Shown piece after piece: positions 20,457 to 31,395 of a DNA stretch of 64,000 bases. Origin of the DNA: Cyanodermella asteris. Taxonomy: Eukaryota; Ascomycota; Lecanoromycetes; Ostropales; Stictidaceae. Numbering within the stretch: position 1 is the first letter of the stretch; each line of letters starts with the position of its first letter. The translations under genes and the position numbers were made by a program. Location of the stretch: positions 1,401,513 to 1,465,512 of the forward strand of contig UYJD01000006.1 of NCBI GenBank assembly GCA_900618795.1, read 5' to 3'. The notes under the pieces were generated by a model. That model was not told the DNA's origin. It did not search any database and saw nothing but the letters and a program-made list of their open reading frames with translations.

Positions 20457-21710
20457 TTAAAGTTGCTTCCCTGGCACAAAGATGAAGAGACAAAGTATTG
20501 CAGCGCCGATCAGAACTGTAATGGCAAGATCCATGGAGCCACGCTTGACCAACAGGCTACGAACGTAGGGGTCTTTGATCTTGTAGAAGCTGAAAAATGT
20601 GTACTCGCTGTAGCCCAAGATGGCGATGAGCGGATCGAGTTTGTACTGTTGTGATGCCAATGCGTAGACACCAATGGTGAACGGCAGAATAAGCTGATAA
20701 TTGTCAGCGGAGCTCCCAGAAATTTGAGGTAAGGGAAGATGACTTACCCAGCATCGAACATGTGGTGGCTGGTCCCGGAAGATCAGGATGAATGCAGCCC
20801 AAAAACCACCAAATAATGCTACGAGTCCGAGGATGCCTCGAGCGAATGTACTTGGCGGAACCAAATTACCAAGAGCCTTGGATCTCAGGAAGCCTGGAAA
20901 AGCATCGCGCTCCATGGCCTGGAAGACGTAGTCCTTCGCGGCGTCGAAGACTTCAGGATCATCACGGTGTTCATCCTCGATACTGACAATGATGTCTTGG
21001 AGGATGCCCTGCGGCAGAATGATCTCGCGTTCAGATCCTTGCAGGAGGTAAGTGTAAAGAATTTTTTCTGCTGACTGGCGAAGATCAGAACGTTGGACTG
21101 TGTGAGTTCCTGGGGAACTGCCAGATGTCTCGTGCAACGCACTACCCATGAAGCTGGGGCGGGGTGGGCCAGAGCTATTGCGGCCGTTAGTGCCGGTCTG
21201 TGGACGCGAATAATTGCGGGGGGCGGAATCGCTGTCGTTTGGCCCGCTGGTGTCGCCGCTTGTGTTGCCATTACCGTTCCCGTTTCCAGTTGAGTCCAGC
21301 GATGAAGACGGCGAGTGGCCGTTGTTATCAGACCTCAGGAAGGCCGAAATATGCTGATCTTTCGCCTTTTCCATGTTCTCATCTCCAGGCAATGTGTTGT
21401 CCTCCAATGTACCAAATTGGTCTAGAATTGCGGAAGAACGTTTCGAATGGCTACCGGACTTGTCCTTCTCCGCCATCATCTGAGGCGTTTCGATCAAGAC
21501 CGACCGCCTCATCTCGCGGACAAAGTGACGGCACAAAGACATATGCTGCACCACGTCGAGCCAGAAATCGAGATAGTCCACCGAACGCTGCTGATCTCGC
21601 ATGTAGATATAGAACGAGAAGAGGTCAACAGGCGCGAGGGTGCGACGCATCAAAACCTCGTTGAGCGTTGGTAAACGGTGCCGGTTCGGCGCCAACGTTG
21701 GGTGCGACAT
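20457..21710 (-). CDS. rax1: Rax1-type RGS-domain membrane protein
   Basis: Homologue of Rax1, an RGS-domain protein with three C-terminal transmembrane helices that acts in cell polarity and G-protein related signalling at the cell surface. Exons 21710-20748 and 20693-20457 (intron 20747-20694) give 399 residues. An RGS-like fold is seen in two halves, residues about 15-70 (LFSFYIYMRDQQRSVDYLDFWLDVV) and about 205-285 (AEKILYTYLL...AMERDAFPGFL). They are separated by a Ser/Asn/Gly-rich insert including a GNGNGNGN run. Membrane helices lie near residues 290-310, 322-340 and 378-397. The 54-nt intron has no stop and is a multiple of three, so unspliced RNA would insert 18 residues. ATG 21710 is chosen because homologues start near here; an in-frame upstream codon adds 21 atypical residues. 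Confidence 0.88.
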   Translation of the reverse strand: MSHPTLAPNRHRLPTLNEVLMRRTLAPVDLFSFYIYMRDQQRSVDYLDFWLDVVQHMSLCRHFVREMRRSVLIETPQMMAEKDKSGSHSKRSSAILDQFGTLEDNTLPGDENMEKAKDQHISAFLRSDNNGHSPSSSLDSTGNGNGNGNTSGDTSGPNDSDSAPRNYSRPQTGTNGRNSSGPPRPSFMGSALHETSGSSPGTHTVQRSDLRQSAEKILYTYLLQGSEREIILPQGILQDIIVSIEDEHRDDPEVFDAAKDYVFQAMERDAFPGFLRSKALGNLVPPSTFARGILGLVALFGGFWAAFILIFRDQPPHVRCWVSHLPLPQISGSSADNYQLILPFTIGVYALASQQYKLDPLIAILGYSEYTFFSFYKIKDPYVRSLLVKRGSMDLAITVLIGAAILCLFIFVPGKQL

Positions 21711-22797
21711 CTTGTCTGTATAGAGACTTCTGCTGCTGACGATTGTGATGCCTTCGATGGGGATAAACACCAATTGACCGGGGTCGGCCTTCAGCTTGCG
21801 AACCCAGCCGCCAATGACCTAGAAGTCTGTGTATGGGAAGCTTGAGGGATTGATTCCTCTTCCAACAGCTTGATTTCCCGGCTTTTTTCCCAGTATCCTG
21901 CTATCTCATCGTCGAAAGACGCGGAATCTATGTGCTTGTCAATGTAAATTAGGGCGGTGCAGGGTCGTGTTGCCGGGGTGTTGTGTCGAGAGTAGAAGCG
22001 ATTACGGTCGGGGTGAGGAGGCAGGAGCAATAAGCCGAGGTGGTGCGACACAGAAGTTTCGAGAGGGTATTTCTCGATCGACAATTTGATGAATGGTATT
22101 AAAAGAGCGCCTTGAAACAGATACAGTATCCGAACAAGTGTTTCGAGCAGATGGTGAGGGTTGTAGAGGTGGATTGCTGGCGACGCACCGGGCGAGTGAT
22201 GAGGATGGACCGGGAGGTGCTGCGAGGACTCTTTTCCCTGGAGGGCTTGGCGACGGCCCCTGGGTGTTGGGTTGTGCCTTCCCCCGTGTTCTGCTCGCCA
22301 AATCAGGATCCGCGTCGAAACACGCTCCGAAATTACGGCAACCGCGACCAAGCACGCTCCTTCCTTTAGAGCGCACTCTTCTGCAGACGGCGCACTGCGA
22401 CAAGCAGCTTGTGCGTCACCATGTGCGTCGTGCAGACCACTCAGGTCGTCCTTGCTTGTGCTCCGAACTGTCTTGTTATTGCCTTCCTACCATTCTGACT
22501 CAGTGCGCTGCATTCCCTGCGCAGGGCCGTCAGTTCCCGATTCCTGTCTACGGGGCGGGACCAAGGGAACCCGATGTTTCTGCGGCGAGAGCATGTAAGA
22601 ACACGAGTCACTTTGCTGTGCCGAAGGTCCCAGCCAGTCTGAGACGACTGGCACCTCACACCCTACCAGCGGCGAAAATGTAGAGCTGCGGGATCAAAGG
22701 TGCGTCACTTTGACTCTTCCGACACTGAAAATATCGCTTGCATCTTATCCCACGAATGATGTTCCTGCATTGCCTAGGTGGTCTATTATCTGCTCTA
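21711..22797. other. Intergenic, rax1 upstream region
   Basis: Nearly 1.1 kb between the rax1 start and the rad1 stop. Long overlapping open frames on both strands (such as 22093-22683 plus and 22351-21791 minus) look random. Pyrimidine-rich on the minus strand, fitting a long rax1 promoter and leader. Confidence 0.45.
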
Positions 22798-23784
22798 TCA
22801 AAGCTCGTCATCCTCGTCCAACAAGGCCACGAACCGAAAGTCGACAAAACTATCATTGCCTGACCCCTCACTTTCAATCAAGAACTGAAGGCTCAGAATC
22901 CCGTCTTCGTCAATGCGAATGCTGACTTTCGAGGCTAGGGCCATGGCTTTAGCAGCTCCTTTGATCATGCTGAACTTGTAGCTGTTCGACGCCTGCCCTG
23001 CGCACTGGAACGTTTCGAACAACTGCTTGTCTTGACTGAACTCGACGCTGGCACTAGCATGAGGTCCTGACGCGCTGAGTGTCAAGTTTGGGGTTGTTGA
23101 GGACACGTCCAAGGTTAATCTGGCGGGTGAAGTAGCATCCAGCTCCATAATGGCGTTGTATAGAAGAGATGCCTTCATGATGATCTTGAGAATCAGAGCA
23201 TCCCTCCTGAGAGGAATATCACCTCCTAGCTCAGCCTCCGGCTCGTATGTTGTGAGAGCACAGGTGGTAGTGACATTATTCTCCTCGAGGACAATGTTGA
23301 GAGGTGCGCCACTGCTTGCGTAGCTGAAGCGACATATGCCCGACGTTCCCAGAACTCGTGTGTTGAATGCACCCGCGGTCCCCGCTCTTGCGATCGCCGC
23401 TGTGATGCCAGACTCTAGAGCATCGCGAGCGCCGAAACGGCTCACGCTAGGATCGCTGATACCTAGTATCTGTAGTGTCTCGAGTAAGGCCGGCAAGTTG
23501 ATCTGAAAATGATACGCATCATCCGTGGAGCTGGCGTCATCGGTATCTCCAGTTTGTGAACTTTCCTCCCAGGCAGCTGGGGAGTTAAAAACATAACTTG
23601 AAAATAGGCCTTTGTTCAACAACACAGAGCCGTGCGTTACACGAGCATCCTCAGCCGTGAAATGCAGCCCGGTTTCGGTAATGGTAACATGAGCTTTGGT
23701 CGTGAATTGAATGCAGCGTAAAAGAGGGCAGATCTGTCTCGCAGAGCTCGAGACGGCACTGAAGGCGATGTCCGCCGATGCCAT
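22798..23784 (-). CDS. rad1: DNA damage checkpoint clamp subunit Rad1
   Basis: Rad1 family, PCNA-like subunit of the 9-1-1 (Rad9-Rad1-Hus1) sliding clamp loaded at damaged DNA to activate the ATR/Mec1 checkpoint in the nucleus. Single exon, 328 residues, slightly longer than human Rad1 (282). Family blocks are visible: LLRCIQFTTKAHVTITETGLHF and EDARVTHGSVLLNKGLFSSY near the N-terminus, CRFSYASSGAPLNIVLEENNV in the middle, YKFSMIKGAAKAM in the second PCNA fold, and an acidic end DEDDEL. A Ser/Thr/Asp-rich insert at about residues 72-90 accounts for some extra length. The stop of ost5 lies 168 bp upstream on the same strand, so the two genes are closely packed but probably have separate promoters. 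Confidence 0.93.
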   Translation of the reverse strand: MASADIAFSAVSSSARQICPLLRCIQFTTKAHVTITETGLHFTAEDARVTHGSVLLNKGLFSSYVFNSPAAWEESSQTGDTDDASSTDDAYHFQINLPALLETLQILGISDPSVSRFGARDALESGITAAIARAGTAGAFNTRVLGTSGICRFSYASSGAPLNIVLEENNVTTTCALTTYEPEAELGGDIPLRRDALILKIIMKASLLYNAIMELDATSPARLTLDVSSTTPNLTLSASGPHASASVEFSQDKQLFETFQCAGQASNSYKFSMIKGAAKAMALASKVSIRIDEDGILSLQFLIESEGSGNDSFVDFRFVALLDEDDEL

Positions 23785-23952
23785 AATGGTAAACAGACGG
23801 AGTGAGGGTAATCAGAAAACTTTCAATATATTGTACAGCAAGTTTGCCCGAAATCTCGGACAGGGTATCTTTCGATCGCGCTCAAACGAATGGCGATCGC
23901 CACACCAAGCGAGTGAACTTTTGGTAGTCCCGTGAAAGTCAGATGTTGTTGT

Positions 23953-24293
23953 CTAGACGTAGACGCCCACGGCACACATCATATACACAGCTCCGACCCT
24001 GTAACAATTATCAGCTGATGGACACGTCCGTGAGTGAGCTTGCCTACCCAAAACACACCGAGGCTGGAACGCCAAGAACAGGAACACTGATCAATGACCG
24101 ATCTAACACAACATGTCAGCATACTGCTTGAGAGGGTCGATTTCCTAGGTAGTCACGCACTGAGAGCGAACAGTCCAGTGAGTACAAATGCAACCAGCAG
24201 AAGACCAAACCCGACCGTGAAGTGTAGGTTCTTGGACACGGACGGTTCGTATGGAGATCCTGTCTCCCAGACTTCGAACAAAGGTGAAGACAT
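23953..24293 (-). CDS. ost5: Oligosaccharyltransferase small subunit Ost5 (three short exons)
   Basis: Ost5/TMEM258 family, small subunit of the ER oligosaccharyltransferase that transfers the lipid-linked glycan to Asn in nascent proteins. Exons 24293-24161, 24102-24048 and 23998-23953 splice to 77 residues. Introns 24160-24103 (gtgcgt...tag) and 24047-23999 (gtaggc...cag) are GT-AG, and both junctions restore the frame. Two membrane helices are seen: residues about 21-43 (NLHFTVGFGLLLVAFVLTG followed by LFALNRS) and about 55-75 (LGVPASVCFGVGAVYMMCAVGVYV end). The spliced LFALNRS...LGVPAS segment is the family hallmark and appears only after splicing. Each exon is too short for an ordinary open-frame scan. 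It works in the same N-glycosylation pathway that depends on UDP-GlcNAc from the UAP1 product at 41.5 kb. Confidence 0.9.
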
Positions 24294-24737
24294 TAGGATA
24301 ATTCCAACAGACTTGGATGAGAGCTGGAGGTTTCGTTGAGCTGGCGAAGATACGTGATTGCTTGTTGCGAAGCTGTTTCCGAAGGTGAGATCTGGCATTG
24401 GCGATTGAGGCCGCGCGCGCTAAATTCGACGGTCCGTGCACACGGGGCCTGAACAGAGCTTAGCATTAGGCCTGACTTCCCAATAGTGAATACTCCTTTG
24501 TTGACTCCACAAATTTGCACTGCACGTAAATATGCCATGGTATTATTGATGTTTTCCATCGAGCCATCAGACATGATTGTGAACCGGGCACTGCTTTGAT
24601 TATTCCTGCTGAACTCGATCGAGCGGCCGAACTACACAACTAATCATGATCTGTCGCACTCGTTACATTCATTTCAGCTCGAGAGCTGCGACGCAGCAAC
24701 TCACGCAACTACAAGGCTTGAGTCGTCTCTTCGTAGA
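24294..24737. other. Intergenic between gcn5 and ost5
   Basis: About 440 bp downstream of gcn5 and upstream of ost5, both on the minus strand. Holds the ost5 promoter; no distinct element or gene recognised. Confidence 0.4.
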
Positions 24738-27329
<2,592 letters not shown>

Positions 27330-28474
27330 ATGATGGCTCCATTAAGCGCATTGGCTGCACTGGCGGTTTTTGCGATCGCTGCTTCCGGAGTAGCTACCGG
27401 AAGACGCGCTGACACCGGATCGCCGTACCTTAACGAAGCCATTCAAGCCCAGGGTAAACTTTGGTTCGGTACAGCAATCGATGTTCCCGGCACAGCAGAA
27501 GCATCCGATTCTACTTACATGACCATTTTCAACGATTCAAAGATCTTCGGGGAGGTCACACCAGGCAATCAAATGAAATGGCAGTTCGTTGAGCCGAGCC
27601 AAAACAGTTTCGACTACACGGGAGGTCAAATCACCGTCGACCTGGCCAAAGCCACAGGCAAGAAAGTCCGCTGTCATAACCTGGTCTGGCATGAGGAACT
27701 ACCAAGCTGGGTATCATCCGGAACGTGGACGAATGCGACATTGCTGGCTGCTATGGAGAACCACATCACCAACGTTGTTCAACATTACGGAAGTAACTGC
27801 TATGCTTGGGACGTCGTGAACGAGGCTTTGAACGATGATGGAACGTGACGGCCAACCGGTAAGTTGCACGAACAGGCTATCACTTCCACCGCCTAACGGA
27901 TGCAGTCTTCTACCAGAACATTGGTCCGGCCTACGTACCTCTCGCCTTCAAGTACGCACGCGCTGCAGCTAAGGCCATCGGGGCCAGCATCGAACTCATC
28001 TACAATGACTACGGCATCGAGTCCACCGGGGCCAAACAAGCCGCAGCTGTCGCCCTCGCCAAGTCCATCCAGGCGTATGGCGCCAACATCGACGGTATCG
28101 GTTTTGAATCCCACTTCACCGTAGGCTCCACTCCTAGCACCGCCTCACAGGCCGCTGCCATGAACTCCTTCGGCAACCTTGGCCTCAAGATTCACCAAAT
28201 GGAAATTGATATTCGCTTCTCGAGCTTGCCACCATCGACCGCGGGGCTGGCTCAGCAGGCGACGGACTACTACAACACCGTGCAAGCTTGCATGCAGACA
28301 AGCGCTTGCGAGGGCGTGACTGTTTGGGACTTTGCTGATCAATATAGCTGGATCCCGTCGACTTTCCCGGGCCAGGGCGACGCTACGTTCTACTGGTCGA
28401 ATTACACAAGGAAAGCGGCATATACCGCTGCGTATCAGGCTATCGAGGGACAGACATGCACGGTGTGTGGTTGA
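27330..28474 (+). pseudogene. GH10 endo-beta-1,4-xylanase with one in-frame TGA
   Basis: Glycoside hydrolase family 10; cleaves the xylan backbone. Exons 27330-27858 and 27906-28474 (intron 27859-27905, gtaagt...cag) code 365 codons. Signal peptide about residues 1-25 ([20 protein letters not shown]). Family blocks: [33 protein letters not shown], acid/base Glu in [13 protein letters not shown], nucleophile Glu in HQMEIDIRF, and VTVWDFADQYSW near the C-terminus. No carbohydrate-binding module. The only lesion is TGA at 27846-27848, right after NDDGT, where homologues have an aromatic residue such as Trp (TGG) or Tyr; the next base is C. Everything else, including the downstream splice phase, is intact, so it is a very recent pseudogene, a readthrough gene or a sequence error. 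Without readthrough the product loses the nucleophile. Confidence 0.88.
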
Positions 28475-28768
28475 TTGGTGACCTCCGGCATTTTAAGCCA
28501 TTTCGATCAAGGCCGAAAGTATATAGTCCTCAGTACCCTAAATGATTCATCTCGTGACAATTTCACCTTCGCTCACGCATAGCATAGTGATACGAGAGTT
28601 CTCCGTCGCTGATTATCAAGATGCGCATCCAAATCAAGAAGGGATCGTGACTCATATACAATATGTAGACCCGCGTATAAACGCTCGCCAACTCAAGGTG
28701 CGCCTTCCACAGTCCTTCAAGCATGCAGACAGAGCATCTCGAAGCTGCAGATTCCGGACTGGCCGGTT

Positions 28769-29983
28769 CTAGCTCGCCGCCTTCTCCTTTTTCGGTTTCT
28801 TTTTGCTGCCGTCCTTGCCTTTCTTCTCCATTTTCTTCTTCTTCTTCTCGCTGAGCTCCGCCTCTGCCACATCTTCGGTAGCCCCATTCATCTGACCGTC
28901 GACATCAATTTGTGCTTCTTGAGGATTCGCCCCGGACATCACGGGTTGGGTTTTGCTCCTGACAATTCCGGCTCGCTTATCAATTCTCCTCTGCCATTCT
29001 GCTTCCTCCTCTGCTTGTAAAGCCTTCTCTGCCCTATCGTCAAGCAATGTTCCCCTTATCGTCACAAAGCTTCCCGCCGTTTCGTCGCCTACTGTTCCCT
29101 GCGCATCAAGTTCAACGACTTTGAATATGAGCGCTCCGCTCACTTTCTGACCTTTGCCGTCCATGTAGTAGCCGTGTTCCTCTTCCTCTTCCGCAGGTCC
29201 TTCAGCTGTCGCATCTATAGCCTCATCTTCATCAACGTCCATCGCATCGCCAGTGCTTTCAACGGCCTCGCTATCATTCAATTTGTCCATGCGATTGCGC
29301 TTCTTTTTCCTGTTGTCTAACGTTGAAGGGCCGTTCCACGTCCAATCAGCAGGTAGCCTCTCCTTTTTCACGGTTGCTTCAAACAAATTCCAGCACACCA
29401 GTCCGATGTGCCCTTCGCTTTGTAGGTTGACCCATCCTTCGAGTGGAGTGCCTGGCTTTGGGTCCAAGACTAGGAAGTCTGCTGTCAACCATACGAAGCT
29501 CACTCCGTATTCCGCTATCGACACAGCGAGCACGGAATCCGTCGATGCATCGGAGGACTCGGAGGACTCGGACAGGCGTGGGTTGCTATATGAAAGAACG
29601 ACGCCCCGGAGCGGCGCAAAATATGTAAGTAGCAGTGGCGAGAGATGCTCGGCACAAAGACCTGCAACGGCGGAGGACTGTGCTATAGGAGATAGTGGTA
29701 GGTAGAGGGAGAGCGTGCGCAGGGAGAATGGTGAATTGGTTGTGCTGTCCGCGTCCGGGAGGGTAGGAGCTGCCGAAGCAGACGGCTTGATAGACAAAGC
29801 TGTTGTAAAGCCAGTGGCGGGTTTTAGGCCATGCTTCTTCTTCGGCTTCTTGGTCGGCGATGGCTGCACCACCTCCTCCACCACTATCGGCGATTGGGAG
29901 ACATCGGCGAGCTTGCGCTTTTGCGATTTGGACTTTTTGAGAGCTGTGGCGGGCTGATTGGAGGTCAATACTTCGACAGACAT
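28769..29983 (-). CDS. rpa43: RNA polymerase I subunit Rpa43
   Basis: Homologue of A43/Rpa43, the stalk subunit of RNA polymerase I (with Rpa14) that contacts Rrn3 to start rRNA transcription in the nucleolus. Single exon, 404 residues. Visible parts: a basic N-terminus with NLS-like clusters (KKSKSQKRK, TKKPKKKHG), then the Rpb7-like N-terminal domain (LYLPLSPIAQSSAVAGLCAE, LLLTYFAPLRGVVLSY), and the OB-fold region (FVWLTADFLVLDP, GWVNLQSEGHIGLVCWNLF). An acidic low-complexity insert with a run of Glu splits the fold, followed by VSGALIFKVVELDAQG, and a Lys-rich tail ends the chain. ATG 29983 starts MSVEVLT; the frame stays open further upstream without homology. It diverges from the J-protein gene with 286 bp between start codons. 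Confidence 0.9.
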   Translation of the reverse strand: MSVEVLTSNQPATALKKSKSQKRKLADVSQSPIVVEEVVQPSPTKKPKKKHGLKPATGFTTALSIKPSASAAPTLPDADSTTNSPFSLRTLSLYLPLSPIAQSSAVAGLCAEHLSPLLLTYFAPLRGVVLSYSNPRLSESSESSDASTDSVLAVSIAEYGVSFVWLTADFLVLDPKPGTPLEGWVNLQSEGHIGLVCWNLFEATVKKERLPADWTWNGPSTLDNRKKKRNRMDKLNDSEAVESTGDAMDVDEDEAIDATAEGPAEEEEEHGYYMDGKGQKVSGALIFKVVELDAQGTVGDETAGSFVTIRGTLLDDRAEKALQAEEEAEWQRRIDKRAGIVRSKTQPVMSGANPQEAQIDVDGQMNGATEDVAEAELSEKKKKKMEKKGKDGSKKKPKKEKAAS

Positions 29984-30269
29984 CTTGAGCCTTCGATCTA
30001 CCCCCTGCGCAAGAGTATGATTCAGATAATGGCGCACTGCTTGCGGACTCTCTAGCGATGTGCGAACTCGAAGAAAAATGTTTGAGCTTGCGACGGCGCT
30101 GCAGTCCGACGCCAAGTCCACCTCACGATTCGGAAGTCAGGGCAGCCTTTCGAGGTTCCTTTGCTGAGGACAAACAAGTTGGAAACGAAAAAGGAACACC
30201 ACCAGTTCCTCCCCCCTATAGATGATATATCTGCAGGCGTCGCGTTGATAAGGACGTATTACGTTCAAG
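29984..30269. promoter_or_regulatory. Bidirectional promoter region, rpa43 / J-protein
   Basis: 286 bp between two divergent ATGs; both promoters must lie here or overlap the leaders. No clear TATA box was seen. Confidence 0.5.
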
Positions 30270-31395
30270 ATGTCTGCAAACCCTCTTGTCGCCTTCATCG
30301 CATGGACGTTTGTCCCGAGCGTATGTCACTTTGCATCTCCCCTTCACCGTGGCTTGAGACTGATTCGCAACACAGTATGCAACGAGCTTTCTACACAGCT
30401 TATACTACAGTGTGACGATACGAGCCGGTGAGCCGAAGCCTGCGCCCGGCAGTCCGCTTTTCCGCAAGCATTACCAACGAATCTACGCGACTTTAATCAC
30501 GGCCTATCTCGCATACACGCTGATCGAAGTATTTCACGATATGCAATTGCAATCGGACTTCTATACTGCCTTGGGTGTTCCACACGATGTGGAGGAGAAG
30601 ACTCTGAAGTCTCGATACAGGAGACTTGCGGCGCAGTACCACCCGGACAAGGTTGGAGAGAGCGGGCCAGGTCACGACTACTTCATCTTCCTCCAGACAG
30701 CATCAGACACGCTCCTCGACCCTGTCAAGAAGTTCATGTATGAGCGATTCGGGCCCGAGATTATTAAGATGGGCCAGGCGATCCCGAAACAGGCCACAAA
30801 TCAGCTTCTGGCGTGGATGGGCGTTGCAATGCGTCTGGAACTCCCAAGCTACGGAGGCGCATTGGTGACGCTGATCATTATGGCGACGACCGGCTACCTA
30901 CAATACGGACGCTTCTGGCGATTTTGGGCTCTCGGGGCATTGATGTTGCTCGAGCTTTATACAGTCACCCGTCCCCTACCACCCTGGTTCTTGACAGAAG
31001 TGGTCAATCCGTTCCTCTCGAAATACGTCGGATACCCGCCTTTGCTACAGTTTCAGTTCCTGACCTTGGCTCGCAAGATGACGTTCAACTTCTTCATCGC
31101 AATCGCTCAGCTCGGTCCGCTTTTGGATGCGCCGGGTATTAAGAAGACAGGGTCGGGTAAGGAGGTCGATCCACAGCAACTTGCAACGTTTGAGCAGATG
31201 TTAAATGCTCACGGTGCTGAAACCCAGCGGCTTTTGGCCTTGATGCTGGCGCCTTTCGCGGCGGATGACGCGGCGCAGCGGGAAGTCAGGGAGACAACTA
31301 AGAATTGGTTGGTACAAAACGCTATTCGTATGGATCCTGAGGTACGGCAACAGGTTGAAAAGGCTATTCGTGAAAAGGGAGCTTCCGAATCATGA
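30270..31395 (+). CDS. Multi-pass membrane J-domain (DnaJ) protein
   Basis: Exons 30270-30320 and 30376-31395 (intron 30321-30375, gtatgt...cag), 356 residues. The first exon gives only 17 codons (MSANPLVAFIAWTFVPS), which form part of a membrane helix continued as YATSFLHSLYYSV. A second helix (TLITAYLAYTLIEVF) precedes a J domain at about residues 63-130 with the HPD motif in AAQYHPDK, so it should stimulate an Hsp70. Further hydrophobic segments follow (GGALVTLIIMATTGYL, FWALGALMLLELY, MTFNFFIAIAQLG). The tail is charged and helical. Related fungal proteins are ER-type membrane J-proteins; ER location and role in protein folding or translocation are inferred. It is not Sec63, which has a Brl domain that is absent here. 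Confidence 0.88.

Noticed and set aside
22093-22683. 196-codon plus frame between rax1 and rad1
   Set aside because: No homology recognised and it lies opposite the probable rax1 leader.
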